NCBI GenBank assembly: GCA_023259055.1
Contig: JAHFQZ010000001.1
Span: 1-64,000 of the forward strand
Direction of reading: 5' to 3'
DNA length: 64,000 bases
Origin: Nitrosomonadales bacterium
GTDB lineage: Bacteria; Pseudomonadota; Gammaproteobacteria; Burkholderiales; Gallionellaceae
Below are positions 9,848 through 18,527 of this stretch, in pieces. Within the stretch, counting starts at the first letter, position 1. Every line of letters begins with the position of its first letter. The notes below the pieces were generated by a model. It saw nothing but the letters and a program-made list of their open reading frames with translations. It had not been told where the DNA came from and searched no databases. Position numbers and translations under genes: made by a program.

Positions 9848-10263
9848 GGCACGAAGTTTAGCGGAATAGCGCAGGCGCGTCATGGCTTATCAAGGCTCTC
9901 CGCTTATTCGGCACATAACGTTTTACCATTCTCAATATCGAAACTCGATGGAGCTTTTCAATTAGAAATAGGCATAGCGGACGTTCGTATATTCCCGGTT
10001 TGCGGCGCTGCAACTTCGTGTCCATGCATATTCAGCCGCATCTTTTCTGAGCCATGTCAGACAAACACCGACAACAATATTTCGCAAATCTCTATATCAT
10101 CCTCAATTAATTTATTTAGATTAAATACGTTGATGTTTTTATCTATTACCTTCAAACAGTGTAATAACTTCATGATTGTTGAAGTGATCACAGATATAAA
10201 TCTGCCGCACATGCAAATCTATGAGTCTATAGCGTTTGCATCCAGAACCTGAGCTGGATCGTC
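9848..10263. other. AT-rich intergenic region between divergent genes
   Basis: This 416-base gap separates the minus-strand solute-binding protein gene from the plus-strand chemosensory operon and must hold promoters for both. It becomes strongly AT-rich from about 10080 to 10200. I find no convincing sigma-70, sigma-54 (GG-N10-GC) or sigma-28 promoter pair, no repeat of the families seen elsewhere in the window, and no credible small ORF. Confidence 0.5.
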
Positions 10264-10722
10264 ATGACTGAATCGGATTCGCTTCTTGTTCTAATACTTG
10301 ACGACCAGCGCTACGCCCTGTCATTGCCCGCAGTTGACAGGGTGGTGCGCATGGTGGCCATCACCCCGTTGCCCAAGGCGCCGGACATCGTTCACGGCGT
10401 GGTCAACATCCAAGGGCGGGTCATCCCGGTCATCAATATACGTCGGCGTTTTCACCTGCCGGAACGGGAGATTGCACTGACCGACCAACTGGTCATCGCG
10501 CACACGGCGCAGCGGCCTGTCGCACTGGTCGCGGACGCGGTGCTAGATGTCATTGCATATCCTGCGAAGAGCCTGATCAAGGCAGAGGATGTCCTTCCAA
10601 ATATTGAGTATATGGTAGGAGTGGTAAAGATTGCGGATGGATTAATTCTCATTCACGACCTGGACAAGTTTCTTTCGCTGGAAGAAGAAAATTTCCTTGC
10701 CCATGCACTGGATACTCACTGA
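10264..10722 (+). CDS. CheW-like chemosensory coupling protein (WspB position)
   Basis: A 152-residue CheW domain protein that couples receptor to CheA kinase. The fold's hallmarks are visible: LVLILDDQRYALSLPAVDRVVRMV at the start, then GVVNIQGRVIPVINIRRRFH, and a final segment ending in HDLDKFLSL. It is the first gene of a same-strand run CheW, CheR-TPR, CheW, MCP, CheA-REC, CheB. Two CheW proteins bracketing a CheR-TPR is the arrangement of Pseudomonas wspB-wspC-wspD. The CheR gene follows after only 8 bases. Its assignment to a Wsp-type system is inference from order and sizes. Confidence 0.88.
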   Translation: MTESDSLLVLILDDQRYALSLPAVDRVVRMVAITPLPKAPDIVHGVVNIQGRVIPVINIRRRFHLPEREIALTDQLVIAHTAQRPVALVADAVLDVIAYPAKSLIKAEDVLPNIEYMVGVVKIADGLILIHDLDKFLSLEEENFLAHALDTH

Positions 10723-10730
10723 AGCAAACC

Positions 10731-12164
10731 ATGCAAGGCACCCTTCCCACTCCCTTGTTATCCCGCCTGAGCGAACTTGTCGCCGCACGAACAGGGCTGT
10801 ATTTCCCGCCGGATCGATGGGGCGACCTCATACGGGGAATCGCTGCGGCGGCGCCGGCTTTCAACTTTCCGGACGTGGAATCATGCGCACAATGGCTGTT
10901 GGCTGCTCCGCTGACACGCCACATGAACGAGGTGCTCGCCAGCCACTTGAGCGTGGGGGAAACTTATTTTTTCCGGGAGAAGCAGAGCCTGGAAATTTTC
11001 GGGGAGCAGATTCTCCCGCAATTGCTGCAATCGCGCCGCGTGGAGCGGCATTTGCGCATCTGGAGTGCGGGCTGCAGCACGGGTGAGGAAGCTTATACCA
11101 TCGCGATATTGCTGGATCGGCTTATTCCGGATTTCAAGGCATGGAACATTACCATCCTGGCAACGGACTTCAATCCAGAATTCCTACAAAAGGCGGTGCT
11201 GGGCGTGTACGGCGAATGGTCGTTTCGTGATGCACCCGGCTGGCTGCGCGAACGGTATTTCATCAAGGGCAAAGATGGGTGCTTCGAGATACTTCCGCGT
11301 ATCAAAAAGATGGTGGCGTTTTCCTACCTTAATTTTGCCGATGATGTTTATCCGTCGCTGTTGAACAACACTGGCGCAATGGACATCATTTTTTGCCGCA
11401 ATGTCCTGATGTATTTCACTTCGCAACGCGCAAAACAGGTCGCTGACAATTTTCACCGCGCGCTGGTTGACGGCGGTTGGCTGATCGTCAGCCCGGCGGA
11501 AGCCTCGAATGCCTTGTTTTCACCGTTCACTCCAGTCGAGTTTCCGGGGGCGGTGCTGTACCGGAAGATGGCTGGCGCCGGGTCGCAGCCGCACCATGAC
11601 TGGTATCCGGTTCTGCTTCCGTCCGAAACAACTGAAGCCGCGCCGCCAGTCATGACGGCAGAGCCTTTGTCCGCAATATTGCCGGTCCCATCCGATGCGG
11701 CAGCTGCGGTGCAGGCCGGTCTGGCGCAAGCCCTCCAGGAGGATGAGCGCGGGTTGCCGTCGCGCATGGCGCGCAACTGCGCTAATCAGGGCAGGCTCGG
11801 CGATGCGCTGAAATGGTGCGAAAAGGCGATCACCGCCGACAAAATGAATCCGGCGCTCCATTATCTTCTGGCCACTATTCTGCAGGAGCAGGGACGGCAC
11901 GACACCGCCATCCAATCACTGATGCGCGCGCTCTATCTCGATCCCGATTTTGTGCTTGCCCACTTTACACTGGGGAACCTGCATCATTCGCAGGGACGCT
12001 ACCGGCAGGCACAGCGCCATTTCGAAAATGTGCTGCAGTTGTTGCGCCGACATCCGCCGGACGAAACCCTGACGGAAGCAGATGGGCTGACGTCCGGACG
12101 GTTAGTCGAGATTGCCACAGCCTTGCTGGAAAGCCTGCCGCAGCCTGCGAAGGCAAGTGCTTGA
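10731..12164 (+). CDS. CheR-type receptor methyltransferase with C-terminal TPR domain (WspC-like)
   Basis: A 477-residue SAM-dependent methyltransferase that methylates glutamates on the chemoreceptor. Residues ~1-80 are the CheR N-terminal helical domain. The catalytic domain has the SAM site LRIWSAGCSTGEEAYTIAIL (about 105-124) and the family stretch IIFCRNVLMYF (about 220-230). After a proline-rich linker at ~285-330, the C-terminal ~120 residues form TPR-like helices (LGDALKWCEKAITADKMNPA, RHDTAIQSLMRALYLDPDF, RYRQAQRHFENVLQLL). The TPR extension is typical of WspC/FrzF-class methyltransferases in alternative chemosensory systems rather than flagellar CheR. It lies inside the operon. Confidence 0.9.
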   Translation: MQGTLPTPLLSRLSELVAARTGLYFPPDRWGDLIRGIAAAAPAFNFPDVESCAQWLLAAPLTRHMNEVLASHLSVGETYFFREKQSLEIFGEQILPQLLQSRRVERHLRIWSAGCSTGEEAYTIAILLDRLIPDFKAWNITILATDFNPEFLQKAVLGVYGEWSFRDAPGWLRERYFIKGKDGCFEILPRIKKMVAFSYLNFADDVYPSLLNNTGAMDIIFCRNVLMYFTSQRAKQVADNFHRALVDGGWLIVSPAEASNALFSPFTPVEFPGAVLYRKMAGAGSQPHHDWYPVLLPSETTEAAPPVMTAEPLSAILPVPSDAAAAVQAGLAQALQEDERGLPSRMARNCANQGRLGDALKWCEKAITADKMNPALHYLLATILQEQGRHDTAIQSLMRALYLDPDFVLAHFTLGNLHHSQGRYRQAQRHFENVLQLLRRHPPDETLTEADGLTSGRLVEIATALLESLPQPAKASA

Positions 12165-12192
12165 GAGCAAATTTTGAAGGGGGGCGTTCCAC

Positions 12193-12249
12193 TGTAGGAG
12201 CAGACCACGCCCGCGAGCCGCTTGGTCGCGGGCGTGGTCTGCTCCTACA
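12193..12249. repeat. Perfect 24-bp inverted repeat, REP-like (GTAGGAGC family)
   Basis: Two 24-base arms (12193-12216 and 12226-12249) pair perfectly around a 9-base loop. The arm begins TGTAGGAGCAGACCACG. The GTAGGAGC...GCTCCTAC ends resemble extragenic palindromes common in Pseudomonas and other proteobacteria. It sits between the cheR and second cheW genes, so it may trim or attenuate the operon transcript; it has no T-tract and is not a canonical terminator. Related ends occur at 22051-22226 inside a kinase gene. Confidence 0.85.
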
Positions 12250-12290
12250 CCAGGCAAAGTTATTGTCGTTTTTAACGTAATCAGAATGAG

Positions 12291-12923
12291 ATGAATGCAG
12301 CCATGAGCACACAGCAAAAAAACAGCAAGCCAATTGACCGGAACGAAGTCAAACAGCGTCTGGAAACGGCGCGTGCCGCAATCGAGCATATCTGGGCGCC
12401 GACTTCAGAGGATACCCAACGGATTCTGAAAGAAAGAGCACTGATACTCGCCCGGGAAGCTGTGCCAGCGGAAGCCGCCGAGCACATTGAGGTCATTGAA
12501 TTTCTCTTGGCAGGCGAGAGATATGCGGTCGAGTCCCGCCATGTCCGTGAAATTTATCCGCTGGAAAACCTTACTCCACTGCCATGCACCCCAGCTTTTG
12601 TGCTGGGCATAATCAATATACGCGGGGAAATTCTCTCGGTGATCAGCATTAAAAAATTCTTCGATCTACCGGAAAAAGGGCTGACCGACCTCAACAAGGT
12701 CATCGTTCTCCAGTCCAAAAGCATGCTTTTTGGTATTCTTGCGGATACTATTGCCGGCGCGCGCCAAATTCCGGTGACCGCGATTCAGCCATCCCTGCCA
12801 ACGCTCACTGGCATCCGAGAGGAATATCTGAAGGGCATAACTGCGGAGCGCACTGTCGTCCTCGATGCGGGAAAGCTCCTTGCGGACGAGAAGATCACCG
12901 TGCAGGACCAAGTGGAAGGATAG
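12291..12923 (+). CDS. CheW-like coupling protein with N-terminal extension (WspD position)
   Basis: A 210-residue protein. The first ~70 residues are a charged helical extension ([32 protein letters not shown]). Residues ~70-200 form a CheW domain: [40 protein letters not shown], and a C-terminal [16 protein letters not shown]. The Pseudomonas WspD protein is likewise a longer CheW paired with a shorter one, WspB. The gene follows cheR after a hairpin-bearing gap and precedes the receptor gene by 58 bases. A second ATG lies at 12303; no strong ribosome site decides between them. Confidence 0.87.
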   Translation: MNAAMSTQQKNSKPIDRNEVKQRLETARAAIEHIWAPTSEDTQRILKERALILAREAVPAEAAEHIEVIEFLLAGERYAVESRHVREIYPLENLTPLPCTPAFVLGIINIRGEILSVISIKKFFDLPEKGLTDLNKVIVLQSKSMLFGILADTIAGARQIPVTAIQPSLPTLTGIREEYLKGITAERTVVLDAGKLLADEKITVQDQVEG

Positions 12924-12967
12924 GATCGCCGGGCCTGAACCCGGGGCTGTAGATTGCAATGCATACC

Positions 12968-12973
12968 AAGGAG
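12968..12973 (+). promoter_or_regulatory. Ribosome-binding site fixing the MCP start
   Basis: AAGGAG lies 8 bases before the ATG at 12982. It excludes an upstream in-frame start at 12865 that would overlap the second cheW gene by about 60 bases and add 39 non-receptor-like residues. Confidence 0.75.
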
Positions 12974-12981
12974 AAAAAAAC

Positions 12982-14616
12982 ATGAAATGGTTTCTCGATT
13001 TAAAGACGCGCAGCAAGCTCTACGTCAGTTTTGGGTTAATAATCGCTCTTATGATGGGAGTGATCGCAATCGCGAATGGAAGTATCACCGCGATTCAGGA
13101 GTCACAGAAAAACCTTTACCAGGTAAGCTTCACCAACACCCAGGACCTGTTGTTGCTTCGTGCTGAACAGAACGGGGTGCGTGCAGCACTGCTGAGCATG
13201 ATGGCAATAACACAGCGGCCCGAGCAGGAAACATGGCAACAGAACGTCAATGAGCGCAGCAAGGAAATAGAGGCACTTATGCGTCGGCTGCTGGAGCGCA
13301 ATCGCAACAATCCACGCCTGACCGGCAAGATCGAGGAGCTTGATAAGATCAGAGAAGCTTTTGCGCAAACCAGAGATACCATCATTCCGCTGATCTACGC
13401 CGGCAAAACGGAGCAGGCCAGGGCGCTGGCGCTCGGTATCCAGGACGAGCGTTACCAGAAAATGCGTGCCATCGCCCAGGAACTGGGAAACGAAGCGGCG
13501 GAACAGGCGCGTACCGCCGTCGCAGAATCCGAACAGCGTGCGCATGAAGCGGTACGCTTCTTCACGATCATAGGCATCGCGGCAATCGTGCTGGCGGTAA
13601 TAATTGACCTGGTCATGAACCGCATCATCGCCGAGCCGCTCAAAACGATCTCGGATATTGCAGAGCGGGTGGCATCGGGCGACCTCACCGTCAACGTCCC
13701 TGAGGAACACCGTGCCGACGAGGTGGGCATACTGATGCGCACTTTCCATACGATGGTCGAAAACCTGCGCAAGTCCACGCAAGACATCCACGAGGGAGTC
13801 AGCATACTGGCTTCCAGTGCGAACCAGATTCTTACCACTACCACACAACTTGCTGCCGGTGCGGCGCAGACCTCCAGCGCAGTAAGCGAAACCACGGTCA
13901 CGGTGGAGGAAGTCAAGCAGACGGCACAGGTAGCCAATCAGAAGGCGAAGTATGTTTCGGAAAATGCGCAAAAGGCTGCGCAGACTTCCCAGAAAGGGCG
14001 AAAATCGGTGGGAGAGGCAGTTCAAGGAATGCAGCGCGTCCAGGAACAGATGGGATCCATTGCCGAGAGCGTTGTGCACTTGTCCGAGCAGAGCCAGACG
14101 ATCGGCGAAATCATTGCCACCGTCAACGATCTGGCGGAGCAGTCCAATCTGCTTGCGGTCAATGCCGCGATCGAGGCGGCCAAGGCCGGCGAACAGGGCA
14201 AGGGCTTTGCAGTGGTCGCTCAGGAAATCAGGAGTCTGGCCGAACAGTCCAGGCAGGCTTCCGCCCAGGTGCGGGTGATCCTTGGCGACATCCAGAAGGC
14301 TACCAGCGCCGCAGTACTGGCCACTGAGCAGGGCAACAAGGCGGTAGAGGCTGGCGTCAAGCAATCAACAGAAGCGGGTGAATCCATCCGCTTGCTGGAC
14401 AGTATTGTTTCGGAGGCCGCGCAGGCGGCCACCCAGATTGCCGCCTCGGGCCAGCAGCAGATGGTGGGCATGGATCAGGTGGCACTGGCGATGGAAAGCA
14501 TCAAGCAGGCGAGCCTGCAGAATGTTGCCGGCGCCAAGCAGGCGGAAAGCGCAGCGCAGAATCTAAGCGAGCTGGGGCAGAAACTGAAACATCTGGCGGA
14601 TCAGTACAAGATGTGA
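12982..14616 (+). CDS. Methyl-accepting chemotaxis protein (WspA-like receptor)
   Basis: A 544-residue transmembrane receptor. TM1 is near residues 12-33, a four-helix-bundle periplasmic sensor at ~34-190, TM2 at ~193-213, HAMP at ~213-270, then a long signalling coiled coil. The kinase-control tip is intact ([38 protein letters not shown]). There is no C-terminal pentapeptide for CheR tethering, which fits a TPR-type CheR. Its length and four-helix sensor match WspA of Pseudomonas, but it sits after the second cheW rather than first in the operon. Surface or envelope sensing is inferred from this similarity only. Confidence 0.92.
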   Translation: MKWFLDLKTRSKLYVSFGLIIALMMGVIAIANGSITAIQESQKNLYQVSFTNTQDLLLLRAEQNGVRAALLSMMAITQRPEQETWQQNVNERSKEIEALMRRLLERNRNNPRLTGKIEELDKIREAFAQTRDTIIPLIYAGKTEQARALALGIQDERYQKMRAIAQELGNEAAEQARTAVAESEQRAHEAVRFFTIIGIAAIVLAVIIDLVMNRIIAEPLKTISDIAERVASGDLTVNVPEEHRADEVGILMRTFHTMVENLRKSTQDIHEGVSILASSANQILTTTTQLAAGAAQTSSAVSETTVTVEEVKQTAQVANQKAKYVSENAQKAAQTSQKGRKSVGEAVQGMQRVQEQMGSIAESVVHLSEQSQTIGEIIATVNDLAEQSNLLAVNAAIEAAKAGEQGKGFAVVAQEIRSLAEQSRQASAQVRVILGDIQKATSAAVLATEQGNKAVEAGVKQSTEAGESIRLLDSIVSEAAQAATQIAASGQQQMVGMDQVALAMESIKQASLQNVAGAKQAESAAQNLSELGQKLKHLADQYKM

Positions 14617-14819
14617 TGGATGACCTTGTGCCATGACCATGGGTAATTCCGATTTCAATCCAGATTGCCCATTAGACCATTCGTACTTTATAGAAGCACA
14701 CTCTGATGGAACTATCAGGGAAACAACTATCTGGTTATGCGTGCGAATCGCGGCTAGGAGCCGCTACTACAATGGCGTCTTGGCACTAATGGATTAAATT
14801 TAAAAATGACATTTTTGTG

Positions 14820-14838
14820 GGAGCGATTTGATCGCTCC
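14820..14838. repeat. Short palindrome GGAGCGAT-N3-ATCGCTCC before cheA
   Basis: An 8-bp perfect stem with a 3-base loop lies 27 bases before the cheA start, preceded by GTG. The form GTGGGAGCGAT...ATCGCTCC is that of REP-like extragenic palindromes. A degenerate relative (CGGCTAGGAGCCGCTACTAC) lies just upstream at about 14751-14770. The rest of the 249-base gap between the receptor and cheA genes shows nothing else I can identify. Confidence 0.65.
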
Positions 14839-14865
14839 GGCGCGACCCGCAGACGGAACTGAACG

Positions 14866-17196
14866 ATGACCAACAAGAACGACGAATTCCTGAAGAGGCT
14901 GCTCGCGATGTTCCGCGTTGAGGCGGACGAGCATCTGGCGGCGATGTCTTCAGGGCTCATCGAGCTGGAGAAGGCGCCAGCAAGTGCGCAGCGGGCGGAA
15001 ATCGTCGAGAAAATCTTCCGCGAGGCGCACAGCCTGAAGGGTGCCGCCCGCACCGTAAAACTTAGAGAGATCGAGTCGGTGTGCCATGCGTTGGAAAGCG
15101 TGTTTGCCGAACTCAAGGGCAGCCGTATCGCTGCCTCAGCGGCGCTTTTTGACCTCCTGCATCATGTGCTTGACGCTCTCGGCGGTCTGCTTGCTTCCGA
15201 TGCGCAGACGGGAATTGAAGCGCAGAAGCCGATGACTGCTGTGCTGATCCGGCAGCTCGAACTTGCGCTGAAGGGACTGCCGCCCTCACAGGCGAAGCCG
15301 CCTTCGGCACCGCCACCACATGAAACATCCTCCGTATCATCCGAACCAGCCGCAGCCGCCAGTGCGGGTGAGCCACTTCCGGTCACCAGCCTTGGCCTAA
15401 GTTCTGGCACGGTAAGAGTGGGCACAACAAAACTCGGCTCGGTGATGCGCCAGACAGAAGAACTGCTTGCACCGCGGCTGGCACTGGGCAGGCGTGTCAA
15501 AGAACTGCGTGAAACCAGCACCCTGCTTGCAGGATGGAGAAAGGAAAGAGACAAGATTCAGCCCGGGGTGAGGCTGCTTGAACGCTTACTCAAACACACC
15601 GGCAATAGTGACGGTGCAGTCAATGAGCGGCGGGAGCCTGCAAAGGTGCTCGAATACCTGGATGCGGAAGACGTATTTTTGAAAAAACTCGGGGACCGGC
15701 TGGCGAGAGCGGAAAGATCCGCTGTCCGCGACCATCGCACCATGAACGTGATGGTGGACAACCTTCTTCACGACGTGAAGGAGATGCACATGCTGCCGTT
15801 CTCCTCGCTGCTCGTGATGTTTCCGCGGCTCGCTCGCGAGCTGGCGCGCGATCAGGGCAAGCAGCTGGAGCTGCAGATTCAGGGGGGCGAGATTGAAATT
15901 GACCGGCGGATACTTGAAGAGATGAAAGATCCGTTCATCCACCTGCTCAGGAACTGTATCGATCACGGACTGGAAAACCCGCCGCTGCGCGAACAGAAAG
16001 GTAAAACGGCGCACGGAACGATCACTGTCGCGATCACGCAACAAGACAGCGGGAAGATCGAGATTCGCTTTGCCGATGACGGGGTGGGCATTGACGTTGG
16101 CCAAGTGAAGGCTGCGGCAGCCCGGATGGGTATTATTTCCGGCGATGAGCTGGACAAACTCGATAAGCGGGAAGCGCTTGCGCTCATTTTCCGCTCGGGC
16201 GTCTCCACCAGCCCTATGGTCACCGATCTCTCCGGGCGGGGTCTTGGGCTGTCCATTGTGCGCGAAAAGGTCGAACATCTGGGCGGCACCATTGCGCTCG
16301 ACACACACCCCGATGCCGGAACAACCATCCGCATCGTATTGCCGCTGACGTTCGCCACCTTCCGTGGCGTACTGGTTCGGACCGGCGGGCAGCTTTTTAT
16401 TATTCCCGTGACCAGTGTGGAGCGGGTGGCACGGGTAGCCGGAAAGGACATTCTGACGGTGGGAAACCGGGAGACGATTCCGCTCGATGGGCAGGCGGTT
16501 TCCTTGGTGCAGCTCGGCAATGTGCTGGGGATGCCACAAAAAAATGCGGCGGACGAATCGGCTGCCCATGCGCAGGTAGTGGTCATGTGTGTCGGACCTG
16601 CTCGAGTTGCCTTCCAGGTGGACGAGATACTCGGCGAGCGCGAGGTGCTGGTCAAGGCGCTCGGCCGGCAGCTTGTGCGTGTGCGCAACATCGCCGGAGC
16701 GACCGTGCTCGGTGGGGGGCGGGTAGTACCGGTTCTGAATGTCCCCGACTTGATGAAATCGGCCATGAAGCTGACGGCGGTTCCACTTGTATCAGCCGCA
16801 GGTGTGACGGCAGAGGCGCAAAAGCGATCCATTCTGGTCGTAGAGGATTCGATCATCTCGAGAACCCTGCTAAAGAATATCCTGGAATCGGCGGGCTACA
16901 CTGTTGCCACTGCGTTGGATGGGCTGGATGCCTATACCCTGCTCAAGACCGCGGCATTCGACCTGGTGGTGTCGGACGTGGAGATGCCGAGAATGAATGG
17001 CTTTGATCTTACCGCCAAGATACGCTCCGACAAGCAATTGTCGGAACTGCCGGTAGTGCTGGTGACGGCTCTGGAGTCGCGCGAACATCGCGAGCGCGGC
17101 ATCGACGTCGGCGCCAATGCCTATGTCGTCAAGAGCAGCTTCGACCAGAGCAACCTGCTGGAAGTCGTTGGTATGCTACTGGGAGCCGCAAAATGA
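14866..17196 (+). CDS. CheA-type chemosensory histidine kinase with C-terminal receiver (WspE-like hybrid CheA)
   Basis: A 776-residue cytoplasmic kinase. The N-terminal Hpt domain has phosphoacceptor His55 in FREAHSLKGAARTVKL. A proline-rich linker covers ~140-170. The dimerisation and ATP-binding region shows the N box HLLRNCIDHGLENPPL and glycine boxes FADDGVGIDV and GRGLGLSIVREKVEHLGG. A CheW-like domain follows at ~495-640. A C-terminal receiver (~655-775) has acidic residues in ILVVEDSIISR, phosphoacceptor Asp704 in VVSDVEMPRMNG, and a lysine in AYVVKSS. A CheA fused to a receiver is characteristic of WspE and other alternative chemosensory systems; the receiver may act as phosphate sink. 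No separate cheY lies in the operon. Confidence 0.92.
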   Translation: MTNKNDEFLKRLLAMFRVEADEHLAAMSSGLIELEKAPASAQRAEIVEKIFREAHSLKGAARTVKLREIESVCHALESVFAELKGSRIAASAALFDLLHHVLDALGGLLASDAQTGIEAQKPMTAVLIRQLELALKGLPPSQAKPPSAPPPHETSSVSSEPAAAASAGEPLPVTSLGLSSGTVRVGTTKLGSVMRQTEELLAPRLALGRRVKELRETSTLLAGWRKERDKIQPGVRLLERLLKHTGNSDGAVNERREPAKVLEYLDAEDVFLKKLGDRLARAERSAVRDHRTMNVMVDNLLHDVKEMHMLPFSSLLVMFPRLARELARDQGKQLELQIQGGEIEIDRRILEEMKDPFIHLLRNCIDHGLENPPLREQKGKTAHGTITVAITQQDSGKIEIRFADDGVGIDVGQVKAAAARMGIISGDELDKLDKREALALIFRSGVSTSPMVTDLSGRGLGLSIVREKVEHLGGTIALDTHPDAGTTIRIVLPLTFATFRGVLVRTGGQLFIIPVTSVERVARVAGKDILTVGNRETIPLDGQAVSLVQLGNVLGMPQKNAADESAAHAQVVVMCVGPARVAFQVDEILGEREVLVKALGRQLVRVRNIAGATVLGGGRVVPVLNVPDLMKSAMKLTAVPLVSAAGVTAEAQKRSILVVEDSIISRTLLKNILESAGYTVATALDGLDAYTLLKTAAFDLVVSDVEMPRMNGFDLTAKIRSDKQLSELPVVLVTALESREHRERGIDVGANAYVVKSSFDQSNLLEVVGMLLGAAK

Positions 17197-17254
17197 ACGA
17201 AGGCTCATTTCCGCATCTGCCTCTAAACTATTCCAGCCACTCGTTGGTGTCACT

Positions 17255-17360
17255 CCTTCCCTCGCTTGCGGGGGAAGATTGGGATGGGGGTAGACAGCGG
17301 CGATTAACCAAGCGGACGCCTCCTCCCCTCCTATGCGCTATATGCGCAAGGGAGGGGACG
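17255..17360. repeat. Intergenic G/C-tract hairpin repeat between cheA and cheB
   Basis: The 220-base gap holds two hairpins. One spans 17256-17277 (CTTCCCTCGC pairing with GCGGGGGAAG, one wobble pair). The other pairs CCTCCCCTCC near 17320-17331 with GGGAGGGG near 17350-17357. The string GGATGGGGGTAGA near 17282-17294 recurs at 37152-37164 inside a hybrid kinase gene, marking one repeat family. A 74-codon frame starting at 17193 crosses it but looks like translated repeat, not a gene. Confidence 0.65.
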
Positions 17361-17416
17361 CGTGCATTGGCTGAGAATAGTTCAGAGCTCTGTTTCCGTA
17401 AGTACATAACGAGGTG

Positions 17417-18484
17417 ATGCCTTTGATTAAAGTTCTGGTGGTGGAAGATTCGCCCGTAGTTTGCAACTTTCTCGTGCATATTCTTGGTTCGGATCCCGGC
17501 ATCCGGGTTGTCGGTACGGCGATCGACGGCGAAGAAGCCATCGAGGCTGTGCAACGGCTGCGGCCCGACGTCATCACCATGGATATTTACATGGCCAAGA
17601 TGGACGGACTGGAAACTACGCGCCGTATTATGGAGACGCATCCGACGCCCATCGTAATCGTGAGCAGCATTATCAATCCCCGCGATGTGGAAATGACGTT
17701 CCAAGCTACGAAGGCAGGTGCGTTAGCTTTTCTGCCACTGCCGGCGGGCATTGGTCATCCGGAACATGAGACCACGGCACGGGAACTGGTGCAAACGGTG
17801 AAACTGATGTCGGAAGTCAAAGTGATAAGGCGCTGGACGCAATCGCAGCGCGTTTCTCCGGCGTCCCGTCCGCCGGAAATATACGGGAAAATCTTACCAA
17901 GGCGTGTCAGTGTGGTCGCCATCGGCACCTCGACCGGCGGTCCGCCCGTGCTGAATACCATCCTTGCAGGACTGCCCGAAAATTTTCCGGCACCGGTTCT
18001 GATCGTCCAGCACATATCGTCCGGTTTCAGCCAGGGATTCGTCGAGTGGCTGGCGCAATCGTCGGCCTTGGCGCTCAAACTTGCCGAGCATGGTGAACAT
18101 ATTCTTCCTGCCCACGTTTACATAGCGCCCGATGAATTTCAGATGGAAGTGGAGAACGGCGGTAAAATCGCCCTCATCCGGGGTGAGCCGGAAAATGGGA
18201 TGCGCCCTTCGGTTTCCCGCCTGTTCCGTTCGGTGGCCGAAGTTTATGGAAGCAGCGCCGTCGCCGGTCTGCTTACCGGCATGGGACGCGACGGCGCCGC
18301 TGAACTGAAACTGCTGCGGGAAAAAGGCGCCATCACTTTTGCTCAGGACAAGGAGAGCTCCGCTGTGCATGGCATGCCGGGTGAGGCAATCAAGCTCGAT
18401 GCGGCGATGTTCGTACTGGCGCCGCAGGAGATCATATCGCTACTGACGAATTTGGTGAGCGGCAAGCAAGCAGGAATAAATTGA
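17417..18484 (+). CDS. CheB-type receptor methylesterase with receiver domain (WspF-like)
   Basis: About 355 residues. The N-terminal receiver (1-120) has Asp56 in ITMDIYMAKMDG. The C-terminal methylesterase domain has the catalytic triad visible as Ser172 in IGTSTGGPPV, His199 in IVQHISSGF and Asp292 in GMGRDGAAEL. It removes methyl groups from the receptor and is activated by CheA phosphorylation. In Pseudomonas Wsp, loss of the equivalent WspF locks signalling on. A GTG at 17414 and a TTG at 17423 are alternative starts; AACGAGG just upstream fits the latter about as well. It ends 43 bases before the next kinase gene, on the same strand. Confidence 0.9.
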   Translation: MPLIKVLVVEDSPVVCNFLVHILGSDPGIRVVGTAIDGEEAIEAVQRLRPDVITMDIYMAKMDGLETTRRIMETHPTPIVIVSSIINPRDVEMTFQATKAGALAFLPLPAGIGHPEHETTARELVQTVKLMSEVKVIRRWTQSQRVSPASRPPEIYGKILPRRVSVVAIGTSTGGPPVLNTILAGLPENFPAPVLIVQHISSGFSQGFVEWLAQSSALALKLAEHGEHILPAHVYIAPDEFQMEVENGGKIALIRGEPENGMRPSVSRLFRSVAEVYGSSAVAGLLTGMGRDGAAELKLLREKGAITFAQDKESSAVHGMPGEAIKLDAAMFVLAPQEIISLLTNLVSGKQAGIN

Positions 18485-18527
18485 TCAGCCGGGCGGGCAA
18501 GTTCAAACGGATCAAGGGGAGGCAGCC

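Noticed and set aside
13102-14364. A 420-codon minus-strand frame in the MCP gene
   Set aside because: It mirrors the repetitive coiled coil of the receptor, and the plus-strand protein is clearly the real product.
16981-17196. Separate cheY gene at the end of cheA
   Set aside because: The receiver is fused in frame to CheA with no stop or start between them.
17193-17417. A 74-codon ORF starting within the cheA stop (ATGA)
   Set aside because: The coupling looks attractive, but most of the frame is translated hairpin repeat shared with 37126-37199, and the product has no recognisable feature.
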